A stretch of 64,000 bases of DNA from Melastoma dodecandrum. Its lineage: Eukaryota > Streptophyta > Magnoliopsida > Myrtales > Melastomataceae. Shown in pieces: positions 28,907 to 40,152 of the stretch. Positions within the stretch are counted from its first letter, which is position 1. Each line of letters starts with the position of its first letter. Both the position numbers and the translations under genes were made by a program. Location of the stretch: assembly GCA_029817715.1 (NCBI GenBank), contig JARUPY010000393.1, positions 124,001-188,000 on the forward strand, given 5' to 3'. The notes beneath the pieces are model-generated. The model saw only the letters and a list, made by a program, of their open reading frames with translations. It was not told the origin of the DNA and searched no databases.

Positions 28907-29919
28907 ATGCCCCGGCTGCTCGCCCTTTCGTTCCGCCTCGTCGTCACCCTGGCGATGGTGGCCGCCGCCGCCGTCGTCGGCCTCGCCCTGTGGGACTACT
29001 ACATGGACGCGCCCTGGACCCGGGACGGGCGCGTGCGCGCCGACGTGGTGGCGGTGGCCCCCGACGTCTCCGGCCTCGTGACCGAGGTGCTGGTGGAGGA
29101 CAATCAGGTCGTCCGGAAGGGCGACCTGCTGTTCCGCATCGATCCCGACCGGTTCCGGCTCGGGCTGCGCCAGGCCGAGGCGATGGTCGAGGGCAAAGAA
29201 GGCCACCGCCGAGCGGGCCTCGGCCGATGCCGTCCGCTACCAGAAGCTCAGCGACGCGGCGGTCTCCCAGCAGAAGGTCGAGGCCGCCAAGGCGGCGGAT
29301 CTCTCCGCTCAGGCTTCCTACGAGCAGGCCAAGGCCGACCGCGACCTCGCCAGGCTCAACCTCAAAACGCTCCACGGTGAAGGCCTCGGTCAACGGGCGC
29401 ATCACCAATATGGGCCTGCGGCCGGGCGCCTACGTCACCACCGGCCACGGGGTGATGGCGCTGATCGACAGCGACACGGTGCGGATCGAGGGCTATTTCG
29501 AGGAGACCAAGCTGCCGCGCATCCATGTGGGTGATGCGGCGAGCGTCCGCCTGATGGGTGAGGCGGCGACGCTGAAGGGCCGCGTGGACAGCATCGCGGG
29601 CGGCATCGAGGACCGCGAGCGTTCGGCTGGTGCGAACCTTCTCGCCAACGTCAACCCGACCTTCTCGTGGGTGCGGCTGGCACAGCGCATTCCCGTGCGG
29701 ATCAAGCTGGACGGTGCTCCCGACGAGACCCGCCTCGTCTCGGGCCGCACGGCGACGGTCGCAGTCGAACCGAAGGGCGATACCTCGCGCTTCGGCCTGT
29801 TCGGGCCCTGGCGTGGAGCGACGGACTCCATCACGGCAGCGCGGTTGACGCCGAGAGTCCGTCCGGAACGTCGGCGGTTCTCCCCGCCTCGTCCTCATCC
29901 TGAGAGAATGGCCGGATAG
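28907..29919 (+). CDS. HlyD/AaeA-like periplasmic adaptor of the efflux pump, frameshifted
   Basis: One N-terminal membrane helix (about residues 7-30), then the lipoyl half-motif DAPWTRDGRVRADVVAVAPDV and LLFRIDPDRFRL, a coiled-coil hairpin and the second lipoyl half (RSTVKASVNGRITNMG), ending with a beta-barrel and GRTATVAVEP. Two extra bases, near 29196 (GAGGGCA) and 29362 (AAAA), shift the frame, so the gene is read in three frames. The adaptor should link the FUSC permease to an outer-membrane channel. It is the fourth gene of the MarR operon. Confidence 0.85.
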
Positions 29920-29945
29920 GGCGCGACGGTCTCTCAGTCGCACGT

Positions 29946-30036
29946 CGTCATTGCGAGCGCAGCGAAGCAATCCAGGGATCCGCCACCCCTGGAAACGTCC
30001 CGCTGCCTGGATTGCTTCGCTGCGCTTGCAAGGACG
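29946..30036. repeat. large palindromic (REP-like) repeat between convergent genes
   Basis: Left arm 29946-29976 (CGTCATTGCGAGCGCAGCGA onward) and right arm 30006-30036 are complementary over 31 bases with about four mismatches. It lies between the convergent HlyD and SRPBCC genes. A diverged copy is at 44946-45037. Similar GCGAGCG/GCAATCC palindromes are scattered in many alphaproteobacterial genomes. It would form a strong hairpin in either transcript and may end both. Confidence 0.75.
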
Positions 30037-30130
30037 GTGAGTGAGACGCGTCGGTCGTGACCTGTCCGGAAAGACTTCCAGAGCGAGTGGCAGGAGCGGC
30101 GTTTGCCGCTCCTGCCCCTGCGAGTCCGGA

Positions 30131-30620
30131 CTACTTGGACTTGTCGGCGATGCCCTTCAGCCCGGCATCGTACACGCCGGCGATGGGCCTCCTTCGCCTT
30201 GTCATCCGGGGCGCCCTTGGCCTTGAAGGTGCCGGTCCAGGTAACCTTCGAACCAGTCCCTTCCTTCTCGACCATGATGGTGGACTTGTAGTCTTCCACC
30301 GGCAACGGGCCCGAGAGGATCGTGTAGGTGTAATCCATCTTCCTGTCGTTGCGGGACTGCTCCTGCTCCACGATGGTGCCGCCGCCCTTCAGCGAGAGGG
30401 TGCGCTCCTCCTTGCCGCCCTTCTTCGACAGCACGCACTTCTCGATGACGGGGTGCCAGTCTCCGATGCCGCAGAACCCGCCGACCGTCTTCCAGACCGC
30501 TTCGGGCGAGGCAGGCACCATCACGCTCTTGGTCACCTCCAGGGCAAAGGCGGGCGTGACGGCGACCATGGCGAGCGCCACGGCGGGAACGGCAATCTTC
30601 AGCATCGAGCGTATCCTCAA
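30131..30620 (-). CDS. SRPBCC family protein, exported, frameshifted
   Basis: About 162 residues once one extra base near 30188 (GGCCCATC for GGCCATC) is removed. A signal peptide covers about residues 1-26 (AVPAVALAMVAVTPAFA). The body has VMVPASPEAVWKTVGGFCGIGDWHP, the START/SRPBCC ligand-pocket fold, and ends AGVYDAGLKGIADKSK. Members bind hydrophobic ligands or act as cyclases; exported members are mostly uncharacterised. Confidence 0.8.
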
Positions 30621-30717
30621 TCCACTTATGGGCGCGTCATGCGCGCGAGGAACGACTTAGGGCGCGGGTGACCCCGGACTATGCCGGTCGCGGAGGGTGT
30701 GAACGACCGAGGACCGA

Positions 30718-31983
30718 TCACCGGGCCGTCTCCTGCGCGGCCTTCACGAGGGGGCAACCGCCCTGGTCGAGGGGCCGGAAGGCCTCGTCGCCGGGCACCG
30801 TGGCGAGCTGGTGGTAGACGTCCCACTCGCCCGTCGACTCCTCGGGCTTCTTCACCTGCATGAGGTACATGTCGTGGACCATGCGCCCGTCGATGCGCAG
30901 CTTCCCGTTGCGGGCGTATAGGTCGTGGACCGGCATCTCGCGCATCTTGGCCATGGACGGCCTTGGCCTCGTCGGTGCCCAGGGCCTGCACCGCCTTCAG
31001 GTAATGCAGGACGGCGGAATAGATGCCGGCATGGTGCATCGTCGGCATCATCTTCATCTCGGCCAGGAAACCGCTTCGAGAAGGCGCGGGTCTCGTCGTC
31101 CCGGTCCCAGTAGAAGCCCTCGGTCGTGATGAGGCCCTGGGCCGTCTTCAGCCCGAGGGCGTGGACGTCGGCGATGTTCATGAGCAGCGTCACCAGGGAC
31201 TGGCCCCCTTCCCGTGATGCCGAAACTCGTGGGCCTGCTTCACCGCGTTCATCATATCGCCGCCCGCATTGGCGAAGGCGATGACCTTGGAGTGGGTGGC
31301 CTGGGCCTGGAGGAGGAAGGACGAGAAGTCCGAGGTGCCGAAGGGCGCGCGGATCGCTTGGATCAGCTTGCCGCCCGAGCGCTTGAGTTCCTCGGCGGCG
31401 TCCCGCTCCAGCGCCTGCCCGAAGGCGTAGTCGGCGGTGATGATCGACCACGTGTCGAGGCCCCGCTTCACTGCGGCGGCGGTGGAGACATGGGCGAGCG
31501 CGTAGGTGTCGTAGTTCCACTGCGCCGTGGTCTCGGTGCAGGCCTTCCCCGTGATGTCGGAGCTGCCGCCGCCGGAGACGATCAGCATCCGGTTCTTCTC
31601 CTTGGCGATCTGCTGGACCGCCAGCGCCACCGAGGAGGGCGGGGCGTCGAGGATCACATCGACCTTCTCCACGTCGTACCAGCGCCGGGCGATGGCGCTG
31701 CCGATATCCGCCTTGTTCTGGTGGTCGGCGAAGACGACCTCGATCGGCTTGCCGAGCACGGTCCCACCGAAATCCCGGGCCGCCATCTGCGCGGCGACCA
31801 CCGAGCCGCGCCCGGTGGCATCGGCCGTAGAGGCTCGACATGTCGGTTGAGCACGCCGAACTTGACCACGTCGTCCGAGATCCCGCCCGGACCTTGCGCC
31901 CGCGCCGCCCCCGTCAGGGCGAGACCGAGACCGCTGGCGAGCGCGAGGCCGTACAGGAGGGTGCGAGTGAAGGCGGTTCTCAT
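30718..31983 (-). CDS. branched-chain amino acid type ABC binding protein (LivK-like), frameshifted
   Basis: About 420 residues, the usual length. A signal peptide covers residues 1-28 (LLYGLALASGLGLALTGAARA). Mature blocks: ISDDVVKFGVL, then AAQMAARDFGGTVLGKPIEVV, KNRMLIVSGGGSSDITGKAC and the C-terminal MVHDMYLMQVKKPEES, all typical of the periplasmic aromatic/branched-chain acid binding proteins. At least five frame changes are needed (about 31848, 31827, 31215, 31075 and 30957). It is the last gene of the CoA operon; no permease or ATPase for it is seen nearby. It would catch the pathway substrate. Confidence 0.85.
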
Positions 31984-31997
31984 GCGCGATGCCCTTA

Positions 31998-32946
31998 TCA
32001 CACGGGATCCCAGCTGAAGACGTCGCTGGAGCGGTCCAGCGGCGCGAACCCCGCCTTGAGGGCCGGGATGGCCCGCGCGGCGAGCGACGCGGGCGTCCAG
32101 CCCTCGGAGGCGTGGGACGCTGCGGACCGGGGCGCATCGCGTTGAACAGGAACACCTCGTTGACCCGCGTGGCGAAGACCTGGCCGGTCACGCCCGCCGC
32201 CGCCGCCGAGGCGAGGGTGACGACGAGGGGCGCGTTGGTCTCCGGCGTCATGCGCTTCATGCGCTCGACCCGCGTCTTCTCCTCCGGGGTACTGGAGGGG
32301 ATGGAGTCGGTCATGCGGCTCCAGGCAAAAGGCGCGATGCAATTCGAACGGACGCGGTAGCGCGCCATGTCGAGGGCGATGGATTTCGAGAGGCCGACGA
32401 GGCCGAGCTTGGCCGCCGAATAGTTGGCTTGCCCGAAGTTTGCCGATGAGCCCCGAGGTACTGGTCATATGGACGAAGGCGCCGCTGCCCTGCGCGCGGA
32501 AGGGGTCGGCCGCCGCCCGGCTCATGTAGAAGCTGCCGTGGAGGTGGACGGCGATCACCGCTTCCCAATCCGCCGGGTCCATCTTGTGGAAGATCACGTC
32601 GCGCAGGATCCCCGCATTGTTCACCACGATGTCGATGCGCCCCGAAGTGATCCAGCGCCAATTCGATGGTGCGCTTGGCCGCCGCCCACTCCGAGACGCT
32701 CTCGCGGGAAATCACGGCCTCGCCGCCCATGGCCTCGATCAGCGCCTTGGTCTCGTCCGCCGGGGTGGCGGAGGTCTCGCCGGTGCCGCCGAGCGAGGTG
32801 CCGATGTCGTTGACGACGACCTTCGCGCCGGCTCGCGCGAATTCCAGGGCGACGGCGCGGCCGATGCCGCCCCCCGCCCCCGTCACGACGACCACCTTCC
32901 CGTCGAGACCCAGATCCACGCCGTCGTTGCCGATGCCCGCGCTCAT
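31998..32946 (-). CDS. short-chain dehydrogenase/reductase, frameshifted
   Basis: About 315 residues. Cofactor motif VVVTGAGGGIGRAVALEFARAGA, NNAG as VVNNAGILRDVIFHKM, catalytic Ser in TSTSG, Tyr-x-x-x-Lys as NYSAAKLGLVGL. The sequence looks like the 3-hydroxyacyl-CoA dehydrogenase part of peroxisomal multifunctional enzyme type 2. Length beyond 300 and the C-terminal tail also fit. Three shifts: extra G near 32643, extra A near 32445, one lost base near 32125. In this operon it probably oxidises a 3-hydroxyacyl-CoA to the 3-ketoacyl-CoA. Confidence 0.85.
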
Positions 32947-32980
32947 GCCGCCTCTCCCTCCATGCCCATGCCCCGGCCGG

Positions 32981-34162
32981 TCATCGTCCGAGTCCGAGGA
33001 CCTGCCTCGCCACGATGTTGCGCTGGATTTCCGACGAGCCGCCGTAGATCGTGCTCGGCCGCGCCTGCAGGAAGACGCTGCCGGGATGCAGGGCCGGGGC
33101 GCCGGCCAGGGAGCCCGCGAGCCCGCCGAACTCCCCGGCCAAGTCCAGGATGCGGTCGGTGATCCGCTGGTAGAGCGCCGACTGGTTGATCTTCAGCATC
33201 GACACGTCGGGGCCAAGCGGCAGCCCACGGCGGGCTTGGTCCGCGAAGGTGGCGTTAGAAGGACTTGTGGTCCTCCAGCTCCATCCTCAGCCCCGCCAGG
33301 GTGGCCCGCCCAGGCTTCGCTGCGGCCGAGATGGGCGGCCAGCCGCTCCAGATGGTCGAGGGCGCCCTCCGCCTGCTTCGGCGAGCCGAGGAACAATCGC
33401 TCGAAACCGAGCAGGTTCTTGGCCATGGTCCAGCCGGCATTGACCGCGCCGACGATGGCATCGGCGGGGACGCGGACGTCATCGAAGAACACCTCCGCGA
33501 ATTCGTCGTGCCGGTCGATGTTGACGATCGGGCGGACGGTGAGGCCGGGGCGGTCCATGGGCACCAGGAAGAAGGTGATGCCCTTGTGCTTGACCGCGTC
33601 GGGATCGGTGCGGGCCAGCACGAAGATCCAGTTGGCGTCCCGTGCCGAGGGTGGTCCAGATCTTCTGTCCGTTGATGACCCACTCGTCCCCGTCCCGCAC
33701 GGCGCTGGTGCGCAGCGCGGCGAGGTCCGAGCCGGCGTTGGGCTCGCTGTAGCCCTGGCACCAGATGATCTCCCCGGAGAGGATCCTCGGCAGGTGGTAG
33801 GCCCGCTGGGCCTCGGTGCCGTGGGCGATCAGCAGGGGGCCGACCATGGTGATGCCGCTGTCCGGCAGCCGGGCGCAGACCGTACCGCTCCATCTCCTCC
33901 ATCAGGATGAGGAGCTTGCCCGGGGAGAGCCCCATGCCGCCATGGGCGCGGGGGCCAGCCGGGGCAGAGCCACCCCTGCGCCGACAGGCGCTCGTACCAG
34001 GGCATCGCCTGCTGGGCGTGGAAGGCGTTTCGGCGGGTTGCGCAGGTCGGCCGGGTAGTTGGCCGCGATCCAGCCGCGCACCGTCTTGCGGAAGGTCTCG
34101 TCGTCGAGGGCGCCGAGATCGGCGAAGGGCGCGGGAGGGGCTTCGGCGGCGGATGGCGTCAC
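32981..34162 (-). CDS. acyl-CoA dehydrogenase, catalytic-type subunit, frameshifted
   Basis: About 390 residues. Blocks in order: [39 protein letters not shown] (FAD-binding ACAD signature), [44 protein letters not shown] and the end [20 protein letters not shown], the usual C-terminal FAD and flavin contact. The GTG start at 34162 sits just after the stop of the enoyl-CoA hydratase gene. Several single-base shifts. With the second ACAD in the operon it may form a heteromeric enzyme as in steroid degradation. Confidence 0.87.
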
Positions 34163-34163
34163 G

Positions 34164-34950
34164 CTACTCTCCCTTGAAGACGGGGGCGCGCTTCTCGAGG
34201 AAGGCGCGGCGGCCCTCGGCGGCGTCGGCGCCGAGGCATCAGCATCGGCTGGACGAGGCGCTCGAAATCCAGGGCACGGTCGAGGTCGGCGGCGAAATGA
34301 TCCTTGACGAAGGCGCGGGGCAGCGGCGCCATCGCGGCGGCCTCGCGGGCGATCCGCGTCGCGGCGGCCAGCGCCCCCGCCCTCCGGGACGAGTTCGTCC
34401 ACGAAGCCGAGCCGGTACCCCTCCGGCGCATCGACCGTGGCGCAGCCGAGCAGGAGGCGCTGCGCCCGGCCCGCACCGATCCGAGCGGGCAGCGTGGCCA
34501 GCCAGCCCCAGGTCCGGGATCAGCCCGATCTTGCCGAAGCTCGCGGCGAACCGGGCCGTCTCAGCGGCGACGACGACGGTCTCGCAGGCCAGCGCCAGGG
34601 GAGAAGCCACCCCCGGCGGCCCAGCCCTCGACGGCGGCGACGAGGGGCTTGGGGAACCGGGCCATCCGGCCGACGAGGGTCTTGACGTGGGTGAAGCGCT
34701 CCCGCGCCTCGCCGAGGCTCGTCACCGTGCCCTGGTCGCGGATATCCCCGCCCGCCGAGAAATGCCCGCCCGCCCCGGTCAGCACCACGGCCGACACGGT
34801 CCGGTCGCTGGCCGCCTTCATGAGGCACGCCGCCAGCACCTGCCGCACGGCGTGGCCCACGGGGTTGCGCCGCCCCGGTTCGTCGAGGGTGAGGACCAGC
34901 ACGTCCCCGTCGCGGGAGAGGCTCAGGCCGTCCGTCGCCGCCTCTTTCAT
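34164..34950 (-). CDS. enoyl-CoA hydratase/isomerase (crotonase), frameshifted
   Basis: About 262 residues. It has LVLTLDEPGRRNPVGHAVR, GAGGHFSAGGDIRD (first oxyanion-hole block), KPLVAAVEGWAAGGGFS (second oxyanion block), FGKIGLIPDLGL and FVDELVPE. The second block is where the catalytic Glu pair is expected; I do not see a clear Glu there, so it may be an isomerase or hydrolase-like member. At least four shifts (about 34605, 34505, 34380 and 34240). It overlaps the upstream ACAD gene by four bases (ATGA). Confidence 0.83.
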
Positions 34951-36004
34951 GCCGCGCTCCTCGCCACGTCGGCGTAGCGAGCGCGGTGGAAGGCGGCGCT
35001 GCCGTAGCGCGGCGCCAGCACCATCGCCCGGCGCAGGAACAGGCCGATATCGGCCTCGTCGGTGTAGCCGATGGCGCCGTGCATCTGCACCGCCTCGCGG
35101 GTGACGGCCAGCGCGGCACTGGCCGCCCGTGCCTTGGCGCGGGAGACGAGGGCGCGGCTGTCCCCGCCCGCATCCATCGCAGCGCACGCATCGCGCAGGG
35201 TCGCCTGCGTCAGGCCGATCTCGATCCGCAGATCGACGGCCCGGTGCTGGAGGGCCTGGAAATGGCCGATCGGCTGCCCGAACTGCACGCGGGTCTTGAG
35301 GTAGTCGAGGGTCGCGGCGAAGGCCCGCTCCATCAGGCCGAGCAGGGCGGCGGAGGTGGCGAGCGCCGCCGCCTCGAACGGCTCCGCCGTCGGTGCAGGC
35401 AGGCGCCGGGCGGGGACATCCGCAAGGACGAGGCGGCCGATATGCCCGCCATCGAGGGTCTCCTCACAGGTCAGCGTCAGGCCCGGCGCCCCGGCCTCGA
35501 CCAGGAAGCAGGCCTCGGACGCGACGACGAGGAAGGCGTCGGCGGCGGCCGCCATGGGCACGAACAGCCGTTCCCCGGTGATGCGCCCGTCGGCCTCGGC
35601 GATGCCGCCCACGGGACCGAGCCCGTCCGGCCCGTCCATCCAGGCGGGTAAAACCAGTGTCTCGCCCGCAAGGATCGCCGGCTCGGCGGCGTCCCCCATC
35701 AGGTCGAGGGCGAGCCCGGCTTCGATCACGGGCTCCGGCAGCAGCGCCGCGCCGATCTCCCCGCACAAGGCGGCATAGGCGGCCATCCCGAGCCCCGCGC
35801 CGCCCTGCGCCTCCGGCGACCGGCAGGCCGAGCCCAGCCCATCGCCGCGATGTCGGACCAGCGGGCGCGGTCGATGCCCGGCTTGGTGAAACGCAGGCGG
35901 CGCACCGCCTTCAGGTCGCCGTCGCGGGGGGCGATCCCCGCCGCACTCTCCACGAGGAGGCGCAGATCCTCGTCGTCCGCCGCAAGCGGGTTCAAGGCGT
36001 CCAT
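34947..36004 (-). CDS. acyl-CoA dehydrogenase, second (degenerate) subunit, frameshifted
   Basis: About 352 residues with one frame change near 35820, where MGWA passes into GLPVAGGAGGAGLGMAAYAA. It has the ACAD helical ends (ATLDYLKTRVQFGQPIGHFQALQH, REAVQMHGAIGYTDEADIG), but lacks the YGG-SEIQ end and the strong central signature of its partner. Such short, variable ACADs pair with a catalytic one in heterotetramers (alpha2beta2) of steroid and bile-acid catabolism. The ATG at 36004 is chosen; an ATG at 36025 overlapping the MaoC stop is possible. Confidence 0.83.
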
Positions 36005-36017
36005 GGGGCGCGCTCCC

Positions 36018-36871
36018 TCAGCCATCGATGCGGGCCAGACCGTTGCCGATCGCCACTACGTCGCGCCCGGCGACGCGGACGCGGAACGAGCCGTCCCGCC
36101 AGACGTCCACACACAGGGTCTCGCCGGGCGTCACCGTGGCGGTGAAGCGCGCATCGAGCCCCCGGAAACCGCCCCGGCGCGTCGGCGCAGAGGCTGCGGA
36201 CCACGGCATGGGCGGCGATGCCCAGGGTGCAGAGCCCATGCAGGATCGGGCGCTCGAAACCCGGCGCGGGGCAGCGATGGCCGGATCGAGGTGGAGCGGG
36301 TTGTCGTCGCCGTTCCAGCGATACCAGAGCGCCTGCTCGGGCCGGGTCTCGACCGTGCGCGTCAGGTCGGGCGGCGTCTCGGGCAGCGCATGGGGGGCGG
36401 CGACCGGGCCGGTGGATCCGCCGAACCCGCCGTCCCCGCGCAGGAATGTGGTCGAGCGGGTCGTCGCGTAGAGGAGGCCCGTCTGCGCATCGCGCAGCTC
36501 CTTCTCGCTGAAGAGCAGCGCGCCGCGTTCCCGCTCCCTTGTCGACGAGACCGGTGACGCGGGTCCGGCCCACCACCGTGGCCCCGCACCGGCAGCGGCG
36601 CGTGCAGCGTGAGGCCCTGGCCGCCATGGACCACGCGGGTCGCATCGACCCCCGTCGCCGGGTCGGCGAGCCAGAAGCCCGGATGCCCGAGCACCAGGGG
36701 CAAGGTCGGGAACGGCACCGGCTCGGGGACCCCGACGAAGCGCAGGTCGTCCCGGTCCATCGGGTCCCGCCCGAGCCCGATCGAGAGGGCGTAGAAGGTG
36801 CTCTCCCGCGGGCCGTAGCTTTGGACGACCTCTGGGATGGGAAAGGCCAGCAGCCGGTCGGGATCGATCAT
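36018..36871 (-). CDS. MaoC-type/FAS1-like acyl-CoA dehydratase, frameshifted
   Basis: About 283 residues. A double hotdog with N-terminal ESTFYALSIGLG, a central VHGGQGLTLHAPLPV and the MaoC-like catalytic region LWYRWNGDDNPLHLDP (Asp and His expected to act on the enoyl-CoA), closed by LDARFTATVTPGETL. This size and order match the fused MaoC enoyl-CoA hydratase of fatty acid and steroid side-chain degradation. Shifts at about 36585, 36535 and 36270. It overlaps the ligase stop by four bases. Confidence 0.85.
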
Positions 36872-39002
36872 CGCGTCGGCTCCGGGTCGATCTCCGGGTC
36901 GATCTCGATGACCGCATCGAGGGCGTAGGCGCCCTCCGGCAGGGCCACGACCGGGTTCAGGGTCGACGGCGCGCAGGCGCGGGCCCGCCCCGGCGGCGAA
37001 GTGCGAGAGCCGCGAGAGCATCCGGGCCAGCGCATCGAGATCCACGGGGCGCCCGCCCCCGCGCGCCGGTGAGGATCGGGGCCGCCCGGATCGACAGGAT
37101 CATGGCGCGGGCCGCCGCCTCGTCGAAGGGGCAGGCGCGGATCGCCACGTCGGCGAGGATCTCGACGAAGATCCCGCCCAGCCCGAACACCGCGACGGGG
37201 CCGAAGGCCGGATCGCGGCTGATCCCCATCAGGCACTCCACCCCGCCGGACAGCTGGCGGGCCACGAGCACGCCGCCGAGACGCGCCTCCGGGGCCGCCT
37301 GGGCCGCCGCCGCGAGGATGGCGGCATGGGCGTCGCGCACGGCCTCCGCGGTGGTGAGGTTCAGGCGCACGCCGCCGATGTCGGATTTGTGGACGATGTC
37401 CGGCGACACGATCTTCAGGACGACCGGAAAGCCCAGAGCCTCGGCGGCCACCACGGCCTCCTCGGCGCTTTGCACGACCCGCTCCGGCGCGGAGGTGATC
37501 CCGGCCTCCGCGAGCAGGCGCTTGGCGGTCGGCTCGTCGGGCGTCCCGGCCGGGAGCGCCACCGGGGATACGGTGGCGAGGGACGTCAAGGTCGGCGCGG
37601 CGGCGAGCTGGTCCCCCCACCCGGCCCATGGCGGCGAGCGCCCGCACCGCCCGGCTGGGGTCTGTGAAGGTCAGGAGGCCCGCTTCCTCGTAGAGGGCGA
37701 CGATGTCCTCGCGGGCGATGAGGCAGAGGGCCAGCAGCCGGTCGGGAAACTCGGCGCGGAGCCGGCGCAGGGAGTCGAGCAGGCGCGGGGCGAGCTGGGG
37801 GCTGCCCGCGACATAGGTGAGGAACAGCAGCACCGAGCGGTAGCCGCCCTCCGCCAGGGCGGAGCGGGCGTAGGAATCGAACAGCGACAGGTCGTTGAGG
37901 GCCTGGGCGGTGCAGTCGAGCGGGTTGGCCGGGGAGCCGAAGGGCAGGAGCTGCTTCAGCCTGTCCTGCGCCTCGGTCGGCATCGGCGGCATCGGCAGGC
38001 CGACCGCCTCGGCCTCGTCGGTGGCGACGATGCCGCCGCCGCCGCTGATCGTGATGACCCCGAGGGTATTGCCGACGGGATAGGTGCGCAGCCGCGCGGC
38101 GTAGGCGAAATCGAGCATCTGCTCGGTGTCGCGCACCCGGATCGCCCCGTGCTCGGCCAGGATCGCATCGGCGACGGCGTCGTCCCCGGTCAGCGAGGCC
38201 GTGTGCGAGGCCGCCGCCGCCGCGCCGAGGCGGCTGCGCCCGGCTTTCATCAGGAAGACCGGCTTGCCCGCCGCCCGCGCCGCCTCCAGGGCCGCGATCA
38301 TGCGCGGCCCATCGCGAAAGCCTTCCTGGTAAGCGCAGATGACCTCGACGGCATCGCTGCCGGCCATCCAGCCGATCGCGTCCGCCACTGTGACGTCCAC
38401 CTCGTTGCCGGTGGTGACGAGGACCGAAGTGCCGAGCCCGCGCTCGCGGGCGGCGACGGCGAGATGGACGCCGTAGGCGCCGGACTGGCTGGCGATGCCG
38501 ACGGGGCCTGGGCGCGGGTAGCCGGAATCGAGGGACGAGGAGAAGGTGCCGAAATAGCCGATCCCGGCATTGAAGACGCCGAGCGTGTTGGGGCCGAGCA
38601 CCCGCATGCCGTAACGCCGGGCGATGGCCAGGAGCTCGTCTTGAGCCCGCTCGCCCTCCTCCCCCGTCTCGGCGAAGCCCGCCGAGAACAGCGTGACCGC
38701 GCGGCACCTCTTTCGCCGAGGGCCGCCACCGTCTCCGGGGCGTGCTTGGCCGCCACCGCGACGATGCCGACCTCCGGCGCCTCGGGCAGGTCGCCCACGG
38801 AGGCGAAGCAGGGTAGGCCCTGCACCTCGCTCCGGCTGGGGTTGACGGGGAAGATCCGGCCGGCGAACCCCGCCGTCTTCATGGCGGCGATGGGCCGCCC
38901 GCCGATCCGCGTCGGATCGTCGGAGGCCCCGATGATCGCCACGGAGCGTGGGGCCAACAGGAACCCGAGTGCGGCGAAGTCGTCCCCGCTTGGTGCCGTC
39001 AC
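36868..39002 (-). CDS. acyl-CoA synthetase, acetate-CoA ligase (NDP-forming) type, frameshifted
   Basis: About 710 residues with both parts joined: a CoA-binding/ligase-CoA part (FLLAPRSVAIIGASDDPTRI, GPNTLGVFN, GIASQSGAYG) and, after about residue 475, an ATP-grasp domain (AGITSAPERVVQSAEEAV, PVVLKIVSPDIVHKSDIGGV). The HTASLTGDD block carries the usual phospho-His. GTG start at 39002 overlapping the thiolase stop. Shifts near 38700, 37615, 37062 and 36965. It should activate the imported acid to its CoA ester with ATP or another NTP. Substrate unknown. Confidence 0.87.
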
Positions 39003-40152
39003 AGCGCCGCCTCCGAGCCGAGGAAGGCCGTGACTTGGCTCGACAGCACGCCGCCGTTGCCGTGCAGGAGCGCGATGTCCGCGCGCTTCACCTGCCGCTC
39101 TCCGGCCTCGCGCCGGATCTGGGTGACGCCCTCGGCGATGAGGAACATGCCGTACATGCCGGGGTGCACGCAGGACAGGCCGCCGCCACTGGTGTTGACC
39201 GCCAACTCGCCGCCCGGCGCGATGCGCCCGTCCTGCACGAAGCGCCCGCCCTCGCCCTTGGGGCAGAAGCCGAGATCCTCGAGGAACAGGATCGTGTTGA
39301 TGGTGAAGGCGTCGTATGAGCATCACGAGGTCGACATCCTCCCGGCGCGACGCCCGCCATGGCGAAGGCGCGGGGGCCGCTCTCGCTCGCGGCGGTGACC
39401 GTGAGATCGGGCATGGCCTGGATCGACCGGTGCCAGTTCGCCCCGGCGGCGCCGAGGAAGTAGGCGGGAGGCTTGGGGAAATCCTTCGCCCGCTCGGCGC
39501 GTACGAGCAGGCAGGCCGCCGCCCCGTCCGTGACGAGGCAGCAATCGCCGGAGGTGAGCGGGTCGCTGACCATGCGCTTGGCCAGCACGTCCTCGCGGGT
39601 CAGGGGGCCGCGGGCGAAGGCGGCCGGGTTGAGGTTGGCCCATCCCCGCGCCGCCACCGCCACCTCGGCCAGCATCTCACGGCTCGTGCCGTACTGGTGC
39701 ATGTGCCGGGCGGTGGCCAGCGCGTAGGCGGTGATGGGGTGGCGCGGCCGATACGGCATCTCGTGCCATTGCGGCTCGGACATGGAGACGAGGCGCCCGC
39801 CCGCCGTGCGCTGGTTCGAACCGTAGCAGATCAGCGCCACGTCGCAGAGCCCGGCCTCCAGGGCGAGCGACGCCTGAAGCAGGTGCATCTCGAAGCTCGA
39901 CCCGCCGATATTGGTGCTGTCGAAATACTTCGGCTTCAGCCCGAGGTATTCGGTGACGCTCATGGAGGCGAAGGCGTGGCTGCTGGTGGCCGCGAACACC
40001 GCGTCGATATCGGAGAGCTTCAGTCCGGCATCGTCCAGCGCCGCGCGCACCGACAGGCCGAGCAGTTCCATGGCCGAGAAGCCCGGCGCTTCGCCGACCC
40101 CGGCAACCCCGAGGCCGACGATGGCCGTCTTGCCGCGAAGGGGATGGCTCAC
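38999..40152 (-). CDS. thiolase-fold protein, lipid-transfer/Ltp2-like, probable aldolase, frameshifted
   Basis: About 384 residues. The N-terminal half (KTAIVGLGVAGVGEAPGFSA, DIDAVFAATSSHA, LGLKPKYFDSTNIGGSSFEM) is a SCP2-thiolase fold. At the place where true thiolases have the nucleophilic Cys (N-x-C-x-S-G) it has NIGGSS, so acyl transfer by Cys is not possible. The C-terminal half has LYDAFTINTILFLEDLG and NTSGGGLSCVHPGMYGM. A thiolase without Cys beside a DUF35 partner matches the Ltp2-DUF35 retro-aldolases of steroid side-chain degradation. Frame breaks at about 39320-39345. Confidence 0.8.
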
